A stretch of 36,214 nt of DNA from Bacteroidales bacterium (GCA_014860585.1 JACZJL010000028.1:1-36214); one strand, 5' to 3'. Shown: positions 1 to 9,654, counted from the first letter of the stretch. Translations and numbers: made by a program. Notes: generated by a model from the sequence alone, not told the origin.

Positions 1-738
1 TGACGACCTTTTAGTTACCATCGAGCAATCTCCGACCGTTGATGCCGGAGCTAACCAGACGATCTGCGAAACAGATGTTGTCAGTTTAATGGCAACAGCT
101 GGGAATTACTCATCAATTCATTGGACAACCGATGGCGACGGGACATTCTCCGATGCCACGACCCTTGATCCTGTTTATTATCCCGGAGCGGGAGATATTG
201 CCGGCGGACAGGTAAACCTTACATCAACTGCCTTTGCCATGAATTTGTGTAACGATGTATCAGATCAGGTCACGGTAATGATTGATTCGGCGCCGGCTGT
301 TTTTGCCGGTGAGGATGTCGTGATTTGCGAAACTGAAGAAGTTCAGCTCTCCGCCATCGTCGAGAATTATTCCAGTCTGCTCTGGCAAACTTCGGGAGAC
401 GGATCGTTTGATGATCAGCAAAGTTTAAGCGCCATTTATAATCCGGGAAGCCAGGATATTTTATCCGGAACGGTACTTTTATCCATCACTGCATTCTCAA
501 GTGGTGTTTGCCCTGATGCCAGTGACGACCTTTTAGTTACCATCGAGCAATCTCCAACCGTTGATGCGGGCGAAAACCAGACGATCTGCGAAACGGATGT
601 TGTCAGTTTATTGGCAACTGCCGGGAATTATTCATCAATTCAGTGGACAACTGATGGTGACGGAACTTTCTCCGACGCCACGACCCTTGATCCGGTTTAT
701 TATCCCGGAGCGGGAGATATTGCCGGCGGACAGGTAAA
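1..738 (+). repeat. Recent two-repeat duplication: 1-216 matches 523-738
   Basis: Bases 1-216 and 523-738 align without gaps at an offset of 522 nt, exactly two 261-nt repeats. I count about 17 mismatches by eye, mostly at third codon positions. Similarity drops sharply after the shared CAGGTAAA at 209-216 and 731-738. The left copy reaches the window edge and may extend further, so the amplified unit could be larger than what is visible. Confidence 0.85.
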
Positions 739-3700
739 TTTAGATCTTAAAGCATATCCTCAAGCATTTTGTTCGCCAGAGGAAGGAGTTGTTATAGTGA
801 ATATTATTCCGCTTCCAATTGTTTTTGCCGGAGTGGATGTTACCATTTGTGAAAATCAAAATTACACCGTTAGCGGAGAGGCTGCCAACTTCAGCACACT
901 AGTCTGGTCTACCGGAGGAGATGGCTTTTTTGACAATTCAAATGTTATGAATCCAACTTATACTCCGGGAATTTATGATGTAAGCACCGGTTATGTTGAA
1001 TTGTGTCTGACAGCTGAACCGGTTAACCCTTGCTCTATTGTTTCATCTGATTGCATGATGATTCATTTTGCACCGATGCCGGTATTAGAAATAAGCAGTA
1101 GCACAACCATTTGTGAGAATTCCACTCTTACACTTACCGCATCGGCCTTGAATTGTTGCAATTACTACTGGGAAACAGCCGGAGATGGGATTTTTGATGA
1201 TATTTCTACATTAAACCCGACTTACACTCCGGGGCCTAGCGATATCGGGAATGGTACTGTTGAACTATGTCTCGTTGGAGTTGGATGCAATCCCTGCAAT
1301 GGATCAGTCATCGAATGTATAGAGTTAAGTATTCAACGGCAGCCCATTGTTTTTGCAGGAAATGACGGGTATATTTGCGGTAATAGTTCCTATCAACTCG
1401 AACAGGCAACGGCTGAACATTATAGCTCTTTATTATGGACAACTTCTGGTGATGGTATTTTTGGAAATGCCACTTCAATTAGTACTACCTATACCCCCGG
1501 ACCAACGGATATCTTTGTTGGATTTGCTGCCATTTGCTTAACAGTAGAGCCCGTTAATCCCTGTTTTGTATCAGCAATTGATTGCCTGAGCATTGAAATT
1601 TTACCTCTTCCAGATGCTAATGCTGGTCAGGACAAAGAAGTTTGTATCACAAACAGTTATGTGTTGCTTCAGGGTTTTGTTTCAAATTATACGTCATTTT
1701 ACTGGACAACAACCGGAACGGGTTATTTTGATAATCCTGCCAAGTTGAATCCTCGTTATTTCTTTAGTTTTCTGGATAAAGATCAGGGTTATGTTAATCT
1801 GGTACTTCATGCCGTGAGTGCAAGTTGTGGTGAGGTTACCGATACCCTGCTTGTTACAATTCACAAGGAAGCAATTGTTTATGCGGGTTTGGACGAGTCG
1901 GTATGCAGTAGTGAAACATTTGAAACCACAGGTGCAACAGCTTCGAATGTAGCTTCTGTTTATTGGACTACAACCGGGGATGGTTACTTCGAATCTCCAA
2001 CTGCAATCATAACCCAATATCATCCGGGCGTAATGGATATCCAATCTGGTGCTGTCATGCTTTGTCTGAATGCCAGTGCTTTTGCTCCATGTGCAGATAT
2101 ATCAGACTGCATGAAATTAATTCTTTTACCTCCGGCGTTTATTGATGCAGGGGAGGACATTGAGATTTGTGAAACCGAATCTGTTCCGGTTCTTGCGACA
2201 GCTATGAACCATCAAAGCGTACTTTGGCAAACATCAGGGGATGGTATATTTGAAAACCCGGTTAATCCTGAAACAATTTATCTTCCGGGTGTGCAGGATA
2301 TTTCAAACGGTTCGGTTACCTTATCGGTGGAGGCCCTCTCGAATACCAACTGTGGAGATGCTTATGACGAGTTACTGGTTCATTTTCAATCATTAACATC
2401 AGTATTTGCGGGTAATGATTTTGTCATCTGTGAGGATGGATTTGCTGTACTGACCGGTTCTTCTGAAAATGCAATTTCGGTGAAGTGGACAACAGATGGT
2501 GATGGAGCTTTTGAAGAGTCGTCCTCATTGCAGACTTCCTATATTCCAGGTGAGGAGGATATTACAAACGGAGAAGTTGAACTATGTCTGACCGCCTATT
2601 CAGGCGGATTTTGCCCCGATGTTACTGATTGTATTACTTTATACATCAATCCTTTGCCCGTTGCTTTTGCGGGAGATGATGCGACTATTTGTAAAACTGA
2701 TAACTATATGTTGAATGGTGGCGCCCAGCACTATAGCAGTTCTCTCTGGTTTACCAGTGGCGATGGTACTTTTGATGACCCGGGCTTGCTGAATGCTACC
2801 TATACTCCGGGGGTAGAAGATTTGCAATCGAACCAGGTTGACCTTACACTTTTTATTTTTGGACTTGAAGCCTGTTCAAATGCACAAGACTCGATGATAC
2901 TTCATCTCAACCTTCCACCGCAGGTGGTTGCAGGAGATGATACCACGATCTGTGAAAATGATATTGCTTCGCTTTCAGGTTCCGCCCACCAATACGAAAA
3001 CATTATATGGCAAACAGACGGGGATGGATTTTTTGGGGATGTTAACAGCCTGAATACTACCTATACACCTGGTTCCGATGATGTTACCAATGGTTCTGTT
3101 GAATTATGCATTACAGCAACCGGGTATGAAGGTTGCGATCCGACCTCTGATTGCCTGATCATTTCCATCTCGCGGTTCCCGGTTGTTTCAGCAGGTGAAG
3201 ATCTTTCTGCTTGTGTAACCGATAACGTTAGTTTAAATGCAACAGCTGATTTTACAATTGCTGTAAACTGGAGTTCTTCCGGGGATGGTTCCTTTATTGA
3301 CCCTGGAAATCTGGTTACCGAATACATCCCCGGTCCATCGGATCTGGCAAACGGATTTGTTGAGCTTTGCCTTACAGGAACCGGGGCGGGTCCGTGTGAT
3401 GAAGTGTCTGATTGTGCACTTGTTACCTTTATTCCGCTACCAATTGCAAATGCCGGTCAGGACGTCACTATCGGTAAAAACGACATTTATCTTACCTCTT
3501 CTGCGGTGGTTGGTAATAACGATCAACTATTATGGACAACATCAGGCACAGGTTCATTTAATGACCCTGCATCACTTGTAACCTTTTACACGCCAAGCCT
3601 TGATGATATCGTCTTTGGTTCGGTGACGCTTACACTGACTGCTTTTCCGGTCAGTCCATGCCAGATGGCTGCAAGTGATGAAATTGTGCTGAAGATAGAG

Positions 3701-6190
3701 TATACATGTCTTGATGCAAAGGTGGATGCTGGTGCTGATGCGTCGGTATGTCTGGGAAACAGTTATCAACTGTCCAACATTTCTGCCCTGTTCAACGAAA
3801 GTATAATCTGGGAAACAACCGGGGATGGAACATTTGATGACAATACAATTCTCACTCCTGTCTATACACCCGGAATAAACGATATCAGCAGTGGAAGTGT
3901 GGTCCTTTGCCTTACAGGTATTGGCTTTGAAAGCTGTGATGATGATACCGACTGTATGGAGTTGACCATACAATACCCTCCACTTGCATTTGCCGGTTAT
4001 GACAATACCGTTCCTTTTCCGGAAGAAGAGGGATATCCGCTCGAATACGCATTTGCAGAACACTTTGAATATATTCAATGGTTTACTACAAATGGGATGG
4101 GCTATTTCTCAAACGAACAGGTAGTCAATCCGATTTATTACCCGAGTTTTATGGACGTTTCTCTCGATTATGTGGAACTTCAGGTCAATTGCAGCCCTAT
4201 AAATCCCTGTGAAATTTCTGCTCAGGATGTTGTGCATGTTACCTTTATCGATGAATGTGACGATGCATCGGTGACAATTTCGGAAGATACAATTTCCCAT
4301 TGTATCACTGGTACACCTATACAGGTCAGCGCCACCGGGTTCCTTTATTCAGCCATAAATTGGACTACTTCCGGTGATGGCCAGTTCATTAGTGGTAACA
4401 CATTAAATCCTCAATACATATTGGGAGCCAACGACCTGGTTACCGGCGAATTTATGCTAACAGTTGATGCCATTGGGTTCGAAGGTTGTCAATCAGCAAT
4501 AGATAGTGTGAAGGTATTTTCCCAAATGTCTCCAACTGTTTTTGCAGGAAGCGACCAGACCATTTGTGACGGACAGACATGCCTGATAGAGGATGCCTTT
4601 GCCGCAAATTATGAACTCATATCGTGGAGTACGTCCGGAGATGGTTATTTTAGTGTGCCAGATAATGTCATTACCGAATACATTCCGGGATTCAGTGACT
4701 CCATGATGGGAGTGATTGAAATTACACTGACTGCTGAAGGAGTTTTTCCCTGTGAGGTGTATGCATCTTCAACGATGCTTCTTACCATTGACCGGCCATT
4801 CATTATTGTAAATCTCTCTGATTCAGAAGTTCATTTAGAGGAAAATGTTACATTAACCATAGAAGCATTGAACGCTGATTTTTATCAATGGTTTGGGCCG
4901 TATGGTATGATAGATGGAGCAAACCAACCTATTTTCACAATTTATAATGCAGAATATGATGACAGCGGTTCTTACTACTGTGAAATTATTAACTCCTGTA
5001 CTTCAATCACGAGTAATGTAGTCACAGTAAGGGTGTATGAACTTCATCAATTAATTGTACCCGAAGGTTGGAGTGGAATATCATCCTGGATTGTACCTTA
5101 TCATCCGGAAATTGTTGATCTGTTTGCCAATGTCCATGATGATCTGGTATTGCTCAAAAATTTGACAGGTGTTTATTGCCCATTGCTTCAACTTAATATA
5201 TTGAACACCTGGAATTCCCAGCATGGGTATGAGGTAAAATTTGCAAACAATGTAACTGTTGATTTCAAGGGACAGGCAAACGAAAATCTGACAGTTACGA
5301 TGAATGCCGGCTGGAATTATCTGCCGGTGATCAGTCGGTGCCCGGTCAATCTCGCTCAGTTATTTGGATCTTCACCTATTGTAATTATTAAAGAAATCAG
5401 TGGACCTGGAGTTTACTGGCCGGTTTTGGGAATTAATACGATTGGTTACCTGCTACCCGGTAAGGCTTACATGCTATGCTCAAGCAGCCCTTTCAGCGCT
5501 ACTTATCCCATTTGTGAATCAACCAAATCGGAGGTTGTGAGTAATTTATTTAAACCAGACAATCAGACCCCATGGAATCCTATTCATTTCACCTCTTCAA
5601 CACATGTAATTGCCTTTGACCAATTAGCAATCAGCAAAATGCCTTCGGGGTCAATCATTGGTGCTTTTAACAGTGAGGGCTTGTGTACCGGTGTAATTCA
5701 GGTGAATGGAAACACGGATGCCTTGACAGTATTTGGTGATGATGCACTAACGATTGAGCATGACGGAATGCTGGAAGAGAATCTGATCACATTCAGGCTG
5801 TATGATCCATCCACAGGAAACAGCTATGACCTCGATGTTGAATACGACCAACAATTTACCAATCATGACGGAGAATTCCGGATCAATGGATTGTCGAGAG
5901 TGATTGATCTCAAAACCACTGCCATTGGTGTTGGTGAATATGATGCTGTCACAATGCGTATTTACCCGAATCCTACATCCGGTGAGATCAATATTGCTGG
6001 GATTGTAGACCAGTCCTACATTGAAGTTTACTCCACCGGCGGTCAACTTTTACAAACCCACTTCTTTGAACCCAACACTGTTAATCCGAATGTTCTCAAA
6101 TTCTCACTCGAAAGTTATCCTGCGGGGGTTTACTATCTGAAGATTATTTCGGAAAAACGAACTGAGGTTCGGAAAATCATTCTGAGATAA
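2..6190 (+). CDS. Giant T9SS-exported repeat protein, C-terminal 2062 residues (5' end outside window)
   Basis: The frame is open from base 2, so the gene starts upstream of the window; the first in-frame ATG at 89 lies inside a repeat and is not a start. In order it encodes 18 tandem Ig/PKD-like repeats of 87-95 residues (to about base 4792; core signatures TIC, W.T.GDG.F and Y.PG..D), an Ig-like domain containing DSGSYYC (about 4793-5040), a module with GWSGIS and GVYWP (about 5047-5515), a second module with GLCTGVI (about 5520-5930), and a T9SS type A sorting domain beginning at YPNPTSG and ending KIILR (from about 5938). Family knowledge: such proteins are exported by Sec, cross the outer membrane through T9SS and are surface-anchored or released. 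An adhesin or surface-filament role is inference; nothing catalytic is seen. It is probably the last gene of its transcript, since a strong hairpin follows at once. Confidence 0.9.
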   Translation, partial: DDLLVTIEQSPTVDAGANQTICETDVVSLMATAGNYSSIHWTTDGDGTFSDATTLDPVYYPGAGDIAGGQVNLTSTAFAMNLCNDVSDQVTVMIDSAPAVFAGEDVVICETEEVQLSAIVENYSSLLWQTSGDGSFDDQQSLSAIYNPGSQDILSGTVLLSITAFSSGVCPDASDDLLVTIEQSPTVDAGENQTICETDVVSLLATAGNYSSIQWTTDGDGTFSDATTLDPVYYPGAGDIAGGQVNLDLKAYPQAFCSPEEGVVIVNIIPLPIVFAGVDVTICENQNYTVSGEAANFSTLVWSTGGDGFFDNSNVMNPTYTPGIYDVSTGYVELCLTAEPVNPCSIVSSDCMMIHFAPMPVLEISSSTTICENSTLTLTASALNCCNYYWETAGDGIFDDISTLNPTYTPGPSDIGNGTVELCLVGVGCNPCNGSVIECIELSIQRQPIVFAGNDGYICGNSSYQLEQATAEHYSSLLWTTSGDGIFGNATSISTTYTPGPTDIFVGFAAICLTVEPVNPCFVSAIDCLSIEILPLPDANAGQDKEVCITNSYVLLQGFVSNYTSFYWTTTGTGYFDNPAKLNPRYFFSFLDKDQGYVNLVLHAVSASCGEVTDTLLVTIHKEAIVYAGLDESVCSSETFETTGATASNVASVYWTTTGDGYFESPTAIITQYHPGVMDIQSGAVMLCLNASAFAPCADISDCMKLILLPPAFIDAGEDIEICETESVPVLATAMNHQSVLWQTSGDGIFENPVNPETIYLPGVQDISNGSVTLSVEALSNTNCGDAYDELLVHFQSLTSVFAGNDFVICEDGFAVLTGSSENAISVKWTTDGDGAFEESSSLQTSYIPGEEDITNGEVELCLTAYSGGFCPDVTDCITLYINPLPVAFAGDDATICKTDNYMLNGGAQHYSSSLWFTSGDGTFDDPGLLNATYTPGVEDLQSNQVDLTLFIFGLEACSNAQDSMILHLNLPPQVVAGDDTTICENDIASLSGSAHQYENIIWQTDGDGFFGDVNSLNTTYTPGSDDVTNGSVELCITATGYEGCDPTSDCLIISISRFPVVSAGEDLSACVTDNVSLNATADFTIAVNWSSSGDGSFIDPGNLVTEYIPGPSDLANGFVELCLTGTGAGPCDEVSDCALVTFIPLPIANAGQDVTIGKNDIYLTSSAVVGNNDQLLWTTSGTGSFNDPASLVTFYTPSLDDIVFGSVTLTLTAFPVSPCQMAASDEIVLKIEYTCLDAKVDAGADASVCLGNSYQLSNISALFNESIIWETTGDGTFDDNTILTPVYTPGINDISSGSVVLCLTGIGFESCDDDTDCMELTIQYPPLAFAGYDNTVPFPEEEGYPLEYAFAEHFEYIQWFTTNGMGYFSNEQVVNPIYYPSFMDVSLDYVELQVNCSPINPCEISAQDVVHVTFIDECDDASVTISEDTISHCITGTPIQVSATGFLYSAINWTTSGDGQFISGNTLNPQYILGANDLVTGEFMLTVDAIGFEGCQSAIDSVKVFSQMSPTVFAGSDQTICDGQTCLIEDAFAANYELISWSTSGDGYFSVPDNVITEYIPGFSDSMMGVIEITLTAEGVFPCEVYASSTMLLTIDRPFIIVNLSDSEVHLEENVTLTIEALNADFYQWFGPYGMIDGANQPIFTIYNAEYDDSGSYYCEIINSCTSITSNVVTVRVYELHQLIVPEGWSGISSWIVPYHPEIVDLFANVHDDLVLLKNLTGVYCPLLQLNILNTWNSQHGYEVKFANNVTVDFKGQANENLTVTMNAGWNYLPVISRCPVNLAQLFGSSPIVIIKEISGPGVYWPVLGINTIGYLLPGKAYMLCSSSPFSATYPICESTKSEVVSNLFKPDNQTPWNPIHFTSSTHVIAFDQLAISKMPSGSIIGAFNSEGLCTGVIQVNGNTDALTVFGDDALTIEHDGMLEENLITFRLYDPSTGNSYDLDVEYDQQFTNHDGEFRINGLSRVIDLKTTAIGVGEYDAVTMRIYPNPTSGEINIAGIVDQSYIEVYSTGGQLLQTHFFEPNTVNPNVLKFSLESYPAGVYYLKIISEKRTEVRKIILR
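32..4792 (+). repeat. 18 tandem in-frame repeats of about 87-95 codons
   Basis: Repeats begin at bases 32, 293, 554 and 815 with an exact 261-nt period, then vary slightly to the 18th copy, which ends near 4792. Each copy starts with a Pro-x-x-x-Ala-Gly-type linker, has a Cys about ten residues in, an invariant Trp followed by a GDG-like turn, a Tyr-x-Pro-Gly-x-x-Asp loop, then a hydrophobic strand and a second Cys. The Cys-Trp-Cys order resembles an Ig/PKD-type beta sandwich (inference). Copies 14 (3440-3715) and 16 (3980-4264) have lost the first Cys and carry a longer, Cys-containing C-terminal linker. Confidence 0.9.
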
Positions 6191-6195
6191 TGGAT

Positions 6196-6233
6196 AAAAA
6201 AATCCCGATGAGCAATTCACCGGGATTTTTTTT
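6196..6233. terminator. Bidirectional intrinsic terminator
   Basis: AAAAATCCCG (6198-6207) pairs perfectly with CGGGATTTTT (6221-6230) around a 13-nt loop. A-runs on the left and T-runs on the right make it a Rho-independent terminator on both strands. It lies 5 bp after the repeat-protein stop and about 30 bp beyond the end of the convergent peptidase gene, so it should serve both. Confidence 0.85.
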
Positions 6234-6261
6234 ACGATCAACCGATTTATTCCAATGGGGA

Positions 6262-9200
6262 CTAATGAATAATAACCTTGTGTATTTCACTGAAACCTTC
6301 TCCATGAATATGGAAAGTATAAACACCCTTCGGTAAGGAAGCAGTGTTAATGAATGCTTCTCCCTCTAATGGTTCAATTAATATTAACTGTCCTGTGAGG
6401 GACATTACTTCGAGTATGGCATTTGAACCCTCCATTAACCTGATCATAACATGGCCTTTTGAAGGATTTGGAAAAATTCCCATTGCTCCCTGTTGTTCTG
6501 TAATTCCGGTGTTATCAATCACCAGCTCTGTCAGACCTGAAGCGCCTTCATTTGAAAAGTAGCTGGTGTTTGGCAGCGAGTTATCATAGCTTGCTAACAG
6601 GTTATACTCTTCACCCGAAACAGTTTCGTAAAGTTTAAAATGGAAAGACTCATTCATCATAAAACCATCAGTTACAGAGGTTGTAGAGTCATTTGCGAAT
6701 ACAACCATTGCTTTATTAGTGATCAGGTCATCAATTTCGAGACAACCTGCGCACAATCCGCTTGGTGTGAACACACCGATATAATCACCGATGGCAAAAT
6801 TCTGAAGCGTGTAAGCCGGAATGCTGATAATATGTGAATTTCCTGTAGGCGCGGTCAGATCCCAAAGATCATTACCGGATTTTAAATTTTCCTTTTTTGC
6901 AATACCGGCCTTTGTACAAGCCGGGAAAGTGATCGAAACCGAAGCATTGCTCAGCACATAGTATGCTTTTCCCGGAATAAGTTCATCCAGCGATAAGATA
7001 CTCTGGGCAGGCCAGTAAACACCGGTAGCAGCAATATCTTTAACCATTACTACCTGGCTGGACACATTTGCAAATAAATCAGCACAGGAAACAGGGCAAT
7101 CGCTGAGAACGGGGAGAATATTCCAACCCTGATCAAGGTTGATGGTTTTGCTTTGTTCCAAAACCCCTGTAACCTGCAGTCCAACATCATTGCTTACCTT
7201 AACTTTATATCCTGCATGTGTATCCCAATTTCCGATCGTATTAATGTTTTGTGCCGGCCAGTAAACTTCATCAATGCTTTGCAGGATAACAAGGTCGTTT
7301 AAAATGGGTTGCATCATATTTTCCAACTGGGATTGTGCAGGTAAAACATAGCTCGAAATGCCACTCCAACCCCCGGGAATTTGCACCAGTTGAGTATTGT
7401 ATCCGCCTTCAACGGTGATTTCAAAGTCGTCAATGTACATACCGTCTTTAACAATATAACCATCGCTGTAAAACCGAAAGCGGAGTACTACGTATGGATT
7501 GTTGATGTAATTATTTAATGAGTAGGTCTTTTTTTGCCAGTTGCTTTGCGTTCCAGTGTATGTAGCCAGGTTGGCCCAGTTACTTCCATTTGTTGTAACC
7601 TCCAGGTACATATAATCCCAGTTGGTCTCTATATCATATTTTGTCCAGAAAGAAACTTCAGCCGCAGTGTATCCCATCAGGTTCAAAGGACTCAGTGTGG
7701 CAGCAATGTCGAGGTCGTTGACATAGTTGCCAGTCGGGCTTTCTGTCAAAGAATGCGAAGGAGAATAGGAAACAGAAGATGAAAGACCCCAGGATCCCTG
7801 GTTTTCCCAATAAGGAGCACCATTCTCAAAATTAATCATCAATGGTAAACCAATTGGGGGCATAGGGGTTACCAGGACAACATTGGAAGGGATGGATTCT
7901 TCGCCTGAATCGGTGTAAATTGCCGTTACATAATATTCGTACTGAGTTCCGTTTTCTACTTCAAAGTCGGTGAAGGAATTTACATAAGAAGTGTCAATAA
8001 CAGCGCCATCCCTGTAAATTTTATAAAAGTCAATATCAAACATAGTGTCCCACATTAAATCTACTTTTCCGTCGCCAGGCAATGCCACAAGGTTTCTGGG
8101 GGGGAATTGCATGTTGGCCATGGTTACAACCGAGGCGAGAATTGCTTTTGTGAATATCGCCGCCTGGTTTTCATTGTTGAAGCTTGGTCCAACCAGGTCG
8201 TTTGAAGTGTGAATGTATGGGCTGTAGTTGTTTACATCCTCAAAGGGGAAAATTCCCATGAATCCATTATTGTTGAAAGAAGTGTGATCGCTGTCACCAC
8301 CTGTAAGATTGCCAGGGGATACAACAAAATCAGGCAGATAAGTTGCAGTTACGTTAGTATAGAAAGTAGCCAGTTCCTGTGCTGATTGAGGGTAGATCAG
8401 CGAGGTCATAATTGTTGTGTTGCCTGGTTCCAGATAACCAATCATGTCCATGTTGAAGTATCCCAGAATATCCATCCCCTGTTGGGCGCAGCGGCTGGCA
8501 TAGGCTGCACTGCCGTAAAGACCATACTCTTCGCCGGAAAAAGCACAGAAAATGATCGTGCGGTCAAATTCATATTCACTAAGAATACGCGCAACTTCCA
8601 TCACACCCGAAGTTCCTGAAGCATTATCATCGGCACCCGGCTCTGCACCCGACCAGGTAAGTGAATCATAGTGCCCGCCAAGAATAACAAACTCATCCGG
8701 ATATTTTGTCCCAATTTTTGTAGCAATCACATTGTCGCTGGCTGGCCCGTTTGGCATCGTAAAATCCATCAATTCAACGCTTAACCCCATACTTTCGAAC
8801 TGATCCTTAATCCAGTTCTGGGCTAATATGGATTGTGGTTTGTAACAATTGCGGGTTGTATAATTCTCAAGGTGTTGAACCACTGATGTAATGTTAGTTC
8901 CATTGACTTCATTTAACAAGCTGACCACAAAAGGATCCGGGTCGAAACGCCCGCTCTCGTTGTAGAAAAGTTTGTTTGGCAAAACAACCTGGTTGTTTGA
9001 AAGCCTTACCATACCGTCATTCTTAGCCGGCAGTAATTGTCCATGCGTCACTTCATCAATTCTAACTACAATCATGCTTCCCCCGTCATAAAGCACATCG
9101 GCAACCGGATTGATCAGGGCGTAATATGCGCTTTTGTCCACAAACTTGTCGAGATAGACAACATAGTAACTCAGCCCATTTTGCCATGGATTTTGATCCA

Positions 9201-9399
9201 GCACAACGAAATGATGTTTAGGGTCGCCGTCAAGGGTAGCGATTACAAATTCATCACGGTAAAAGTTAATCGTCAGTGAAGGGCTTTTGAAAAGGCTTCT
9301 GGTCTCTTCAAAGTTTTTAGTAGGAATCAACACGAGATCAGATGCCATCATCTGAGCAGTAAAAAAGCTCACAAGTAATAACAAGAATAAACGTTTCAT
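6262..9399 (-). CDS. Secreted M28-family zinc peptidase with FN3, MAM-like, shared cassette and T9SS sorting domain
   Basis: Start placed at the ATG at 9397-9399 (1045 aa) because it opens a clear signal peptide, MKRLFLLLLVSFFTAQMMAS; the frame extends 38 codons upstream without similar features. M28 metal ligands are visible: His243 (GGHYDS), bridging Asp257 (ADDNASG), Glu290/291 (GEEYGLYGS), Asp318 (NMDMIGY) and His397 (IHTSND). Next come a fibronectin III domain (about 433-512), a MAM/jelly-roll-like domain (about 520-662), the GWSGISS/VYWP module (from about 671), a GLCAG-containing module, and a sorting domain starting FPNPSKG. Family knowledge: dinuclear-zinc aminopeptidase. Cell-surface or secreted peptide degradation is inferred; the true substrate is unknown. 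Strong candidate cargo for the T9SS genes in this window. Confidence 0.92.
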   Translation of the reverse strand: MKRLFLLLLVSFFTAQMMASDLVLIPTKNFEETRSLFKSPSLTINFYRDEFVIATLDGDPKHHFVVLDQNPWQNGLSYYVVYLDKFVDKSAYYALINPVADVLYDGGSMIVVRIDEVTHGQLLPAKNDGMVRLSNNQVVLPNKLFYNESGRFDPDPFVVSLLNEVNGTNITSVVQHLENYTTRNCYKPQSILAQNWIKDQFESMGLSVELMDFTMPNGPASDNVIATKIGTKYPDEFVILGGHYDSLTWSGAEPGADDNASGTSGVMEVARILSEYEFDRTIIFCAFSGEEYGLYGSAAYASRCAQQGMDILGYFNMDMIGYLEPGNTTIMTSLIYPQSAQELATFYTNVTATYLPDFVVSPGNLTGGDSDHTSFNNNGFMGIFPFEDVNNYSPYIHTSNDLVGPSFNNENQAAIFTKAILASVVTMANMQFPPRNLVALPGDGKVDLMWDTMFDIDFYKIYRDGAVIDTSYVNSFTDFEVENGTQYEYYVTAIYTDSGEESIPSNVVLVTPMPPIGLPLMINFENGAPYWENQGSWGLSSSVSYSPSHSLTESPTGNYVNDLDIAATLSPLNLMGYTAAEVSFWTKYDIETNWDYMYLEVTTNGSNWANLATYTGTQSNWQKKTYSLNNYINNPYVVLRFRFYSDGYIVKDGMYIDDFEITVEGGYNTQLVQIPGGWSGISSYVLPAQSQLENMMQPILNDLVILQSIDEVYWPAQNINTIGNWDTHAGYKVKVSNDVGLQVTGVLEQSKTINLDQGWNILPVLSDCPVSCADLFANVSSQVVMVKDIAATGVYWPAQSILSLDELIPGKAYYVLSNASVSITFPACTKAGIAKKENLKSGNDLWDLTAPTGNSHIISIPAYTLQNFAIGDYIGVFTPSGLCAGCLEIDDLITNKAMVVFANDSTTSVTDGFMMNESFHFKLYETVSGEEYNLLASYDNSLPNTSYFSNEGASGLTELVIDNTGITEQQGAMGIFPNPSKGHVMIRLMEGSNAILEVMSLTGQLILIEPLEGEAFINTASLPKGVYTFHIHGEGFSEIHKVIIH

Positions 9400-9445
9400 G
9401 GAAATAAGTTTAAGTTTAAAATACTTTGATTTCAATTTTAGGGGA

Positions 9446-9453
9446 CAAATGTA
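9446..9453 (-). promoter_or_regulatory. Putative Bacteroidetes -7 box for the M28 peptidase gene
   Basis: On the minus strand TACATTTG matches TAnnTTTG, about 47 nt upstream of the chosen ATG. I see no convincing -33 TTG/TTTG at the right distance, so the call rests on one element. It lies inside the longer reading frame, which favours the internal start. Confidence 0.35.
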
Positions 9454-9595
9454 CAAATTATTGGCATTGTAGTTCCCGGAAATTGAGATGAGCGGAATTA
9501 GCTCAGCTTCCATTCTTTTCTTCGGTCAATAAAGCACGCATTTGTTTTGTAAGAATCTGTAAACCCCCGTCAGTATTGTAGGATGTAACGATCTG

Positions 9596-9621
9596 GTTTT
9601 ATAGACGTCTGATAATAAAAC
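9596..9621. repeat. Inverted repeat upstream of the GRAM-domain gene
   Basis: GTTTTAT (9596-9602) and ATAAAAC (9615-9621) are perfect inverted copies flanking a 12-nt centre that contains the palindrome AGACGTCT. It sits 33 nt before the ATG of the small GRAM-like gene. It could be an operator or a leader hairpin; no T-run follows, so it is not a typical terminator. Confidence 0.4.
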
Positions 9622-9654
9622 GTGATGAACCGAAAAACTTAAAAACTTACCTCA

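Noticed and set aside
3572-4078. 168-codon minus-strand frame within the repeat region
   Set aside because: It lies antisense to the clearly coding repeats and is a shadow of their codon usage; no domain is recognisable in it.
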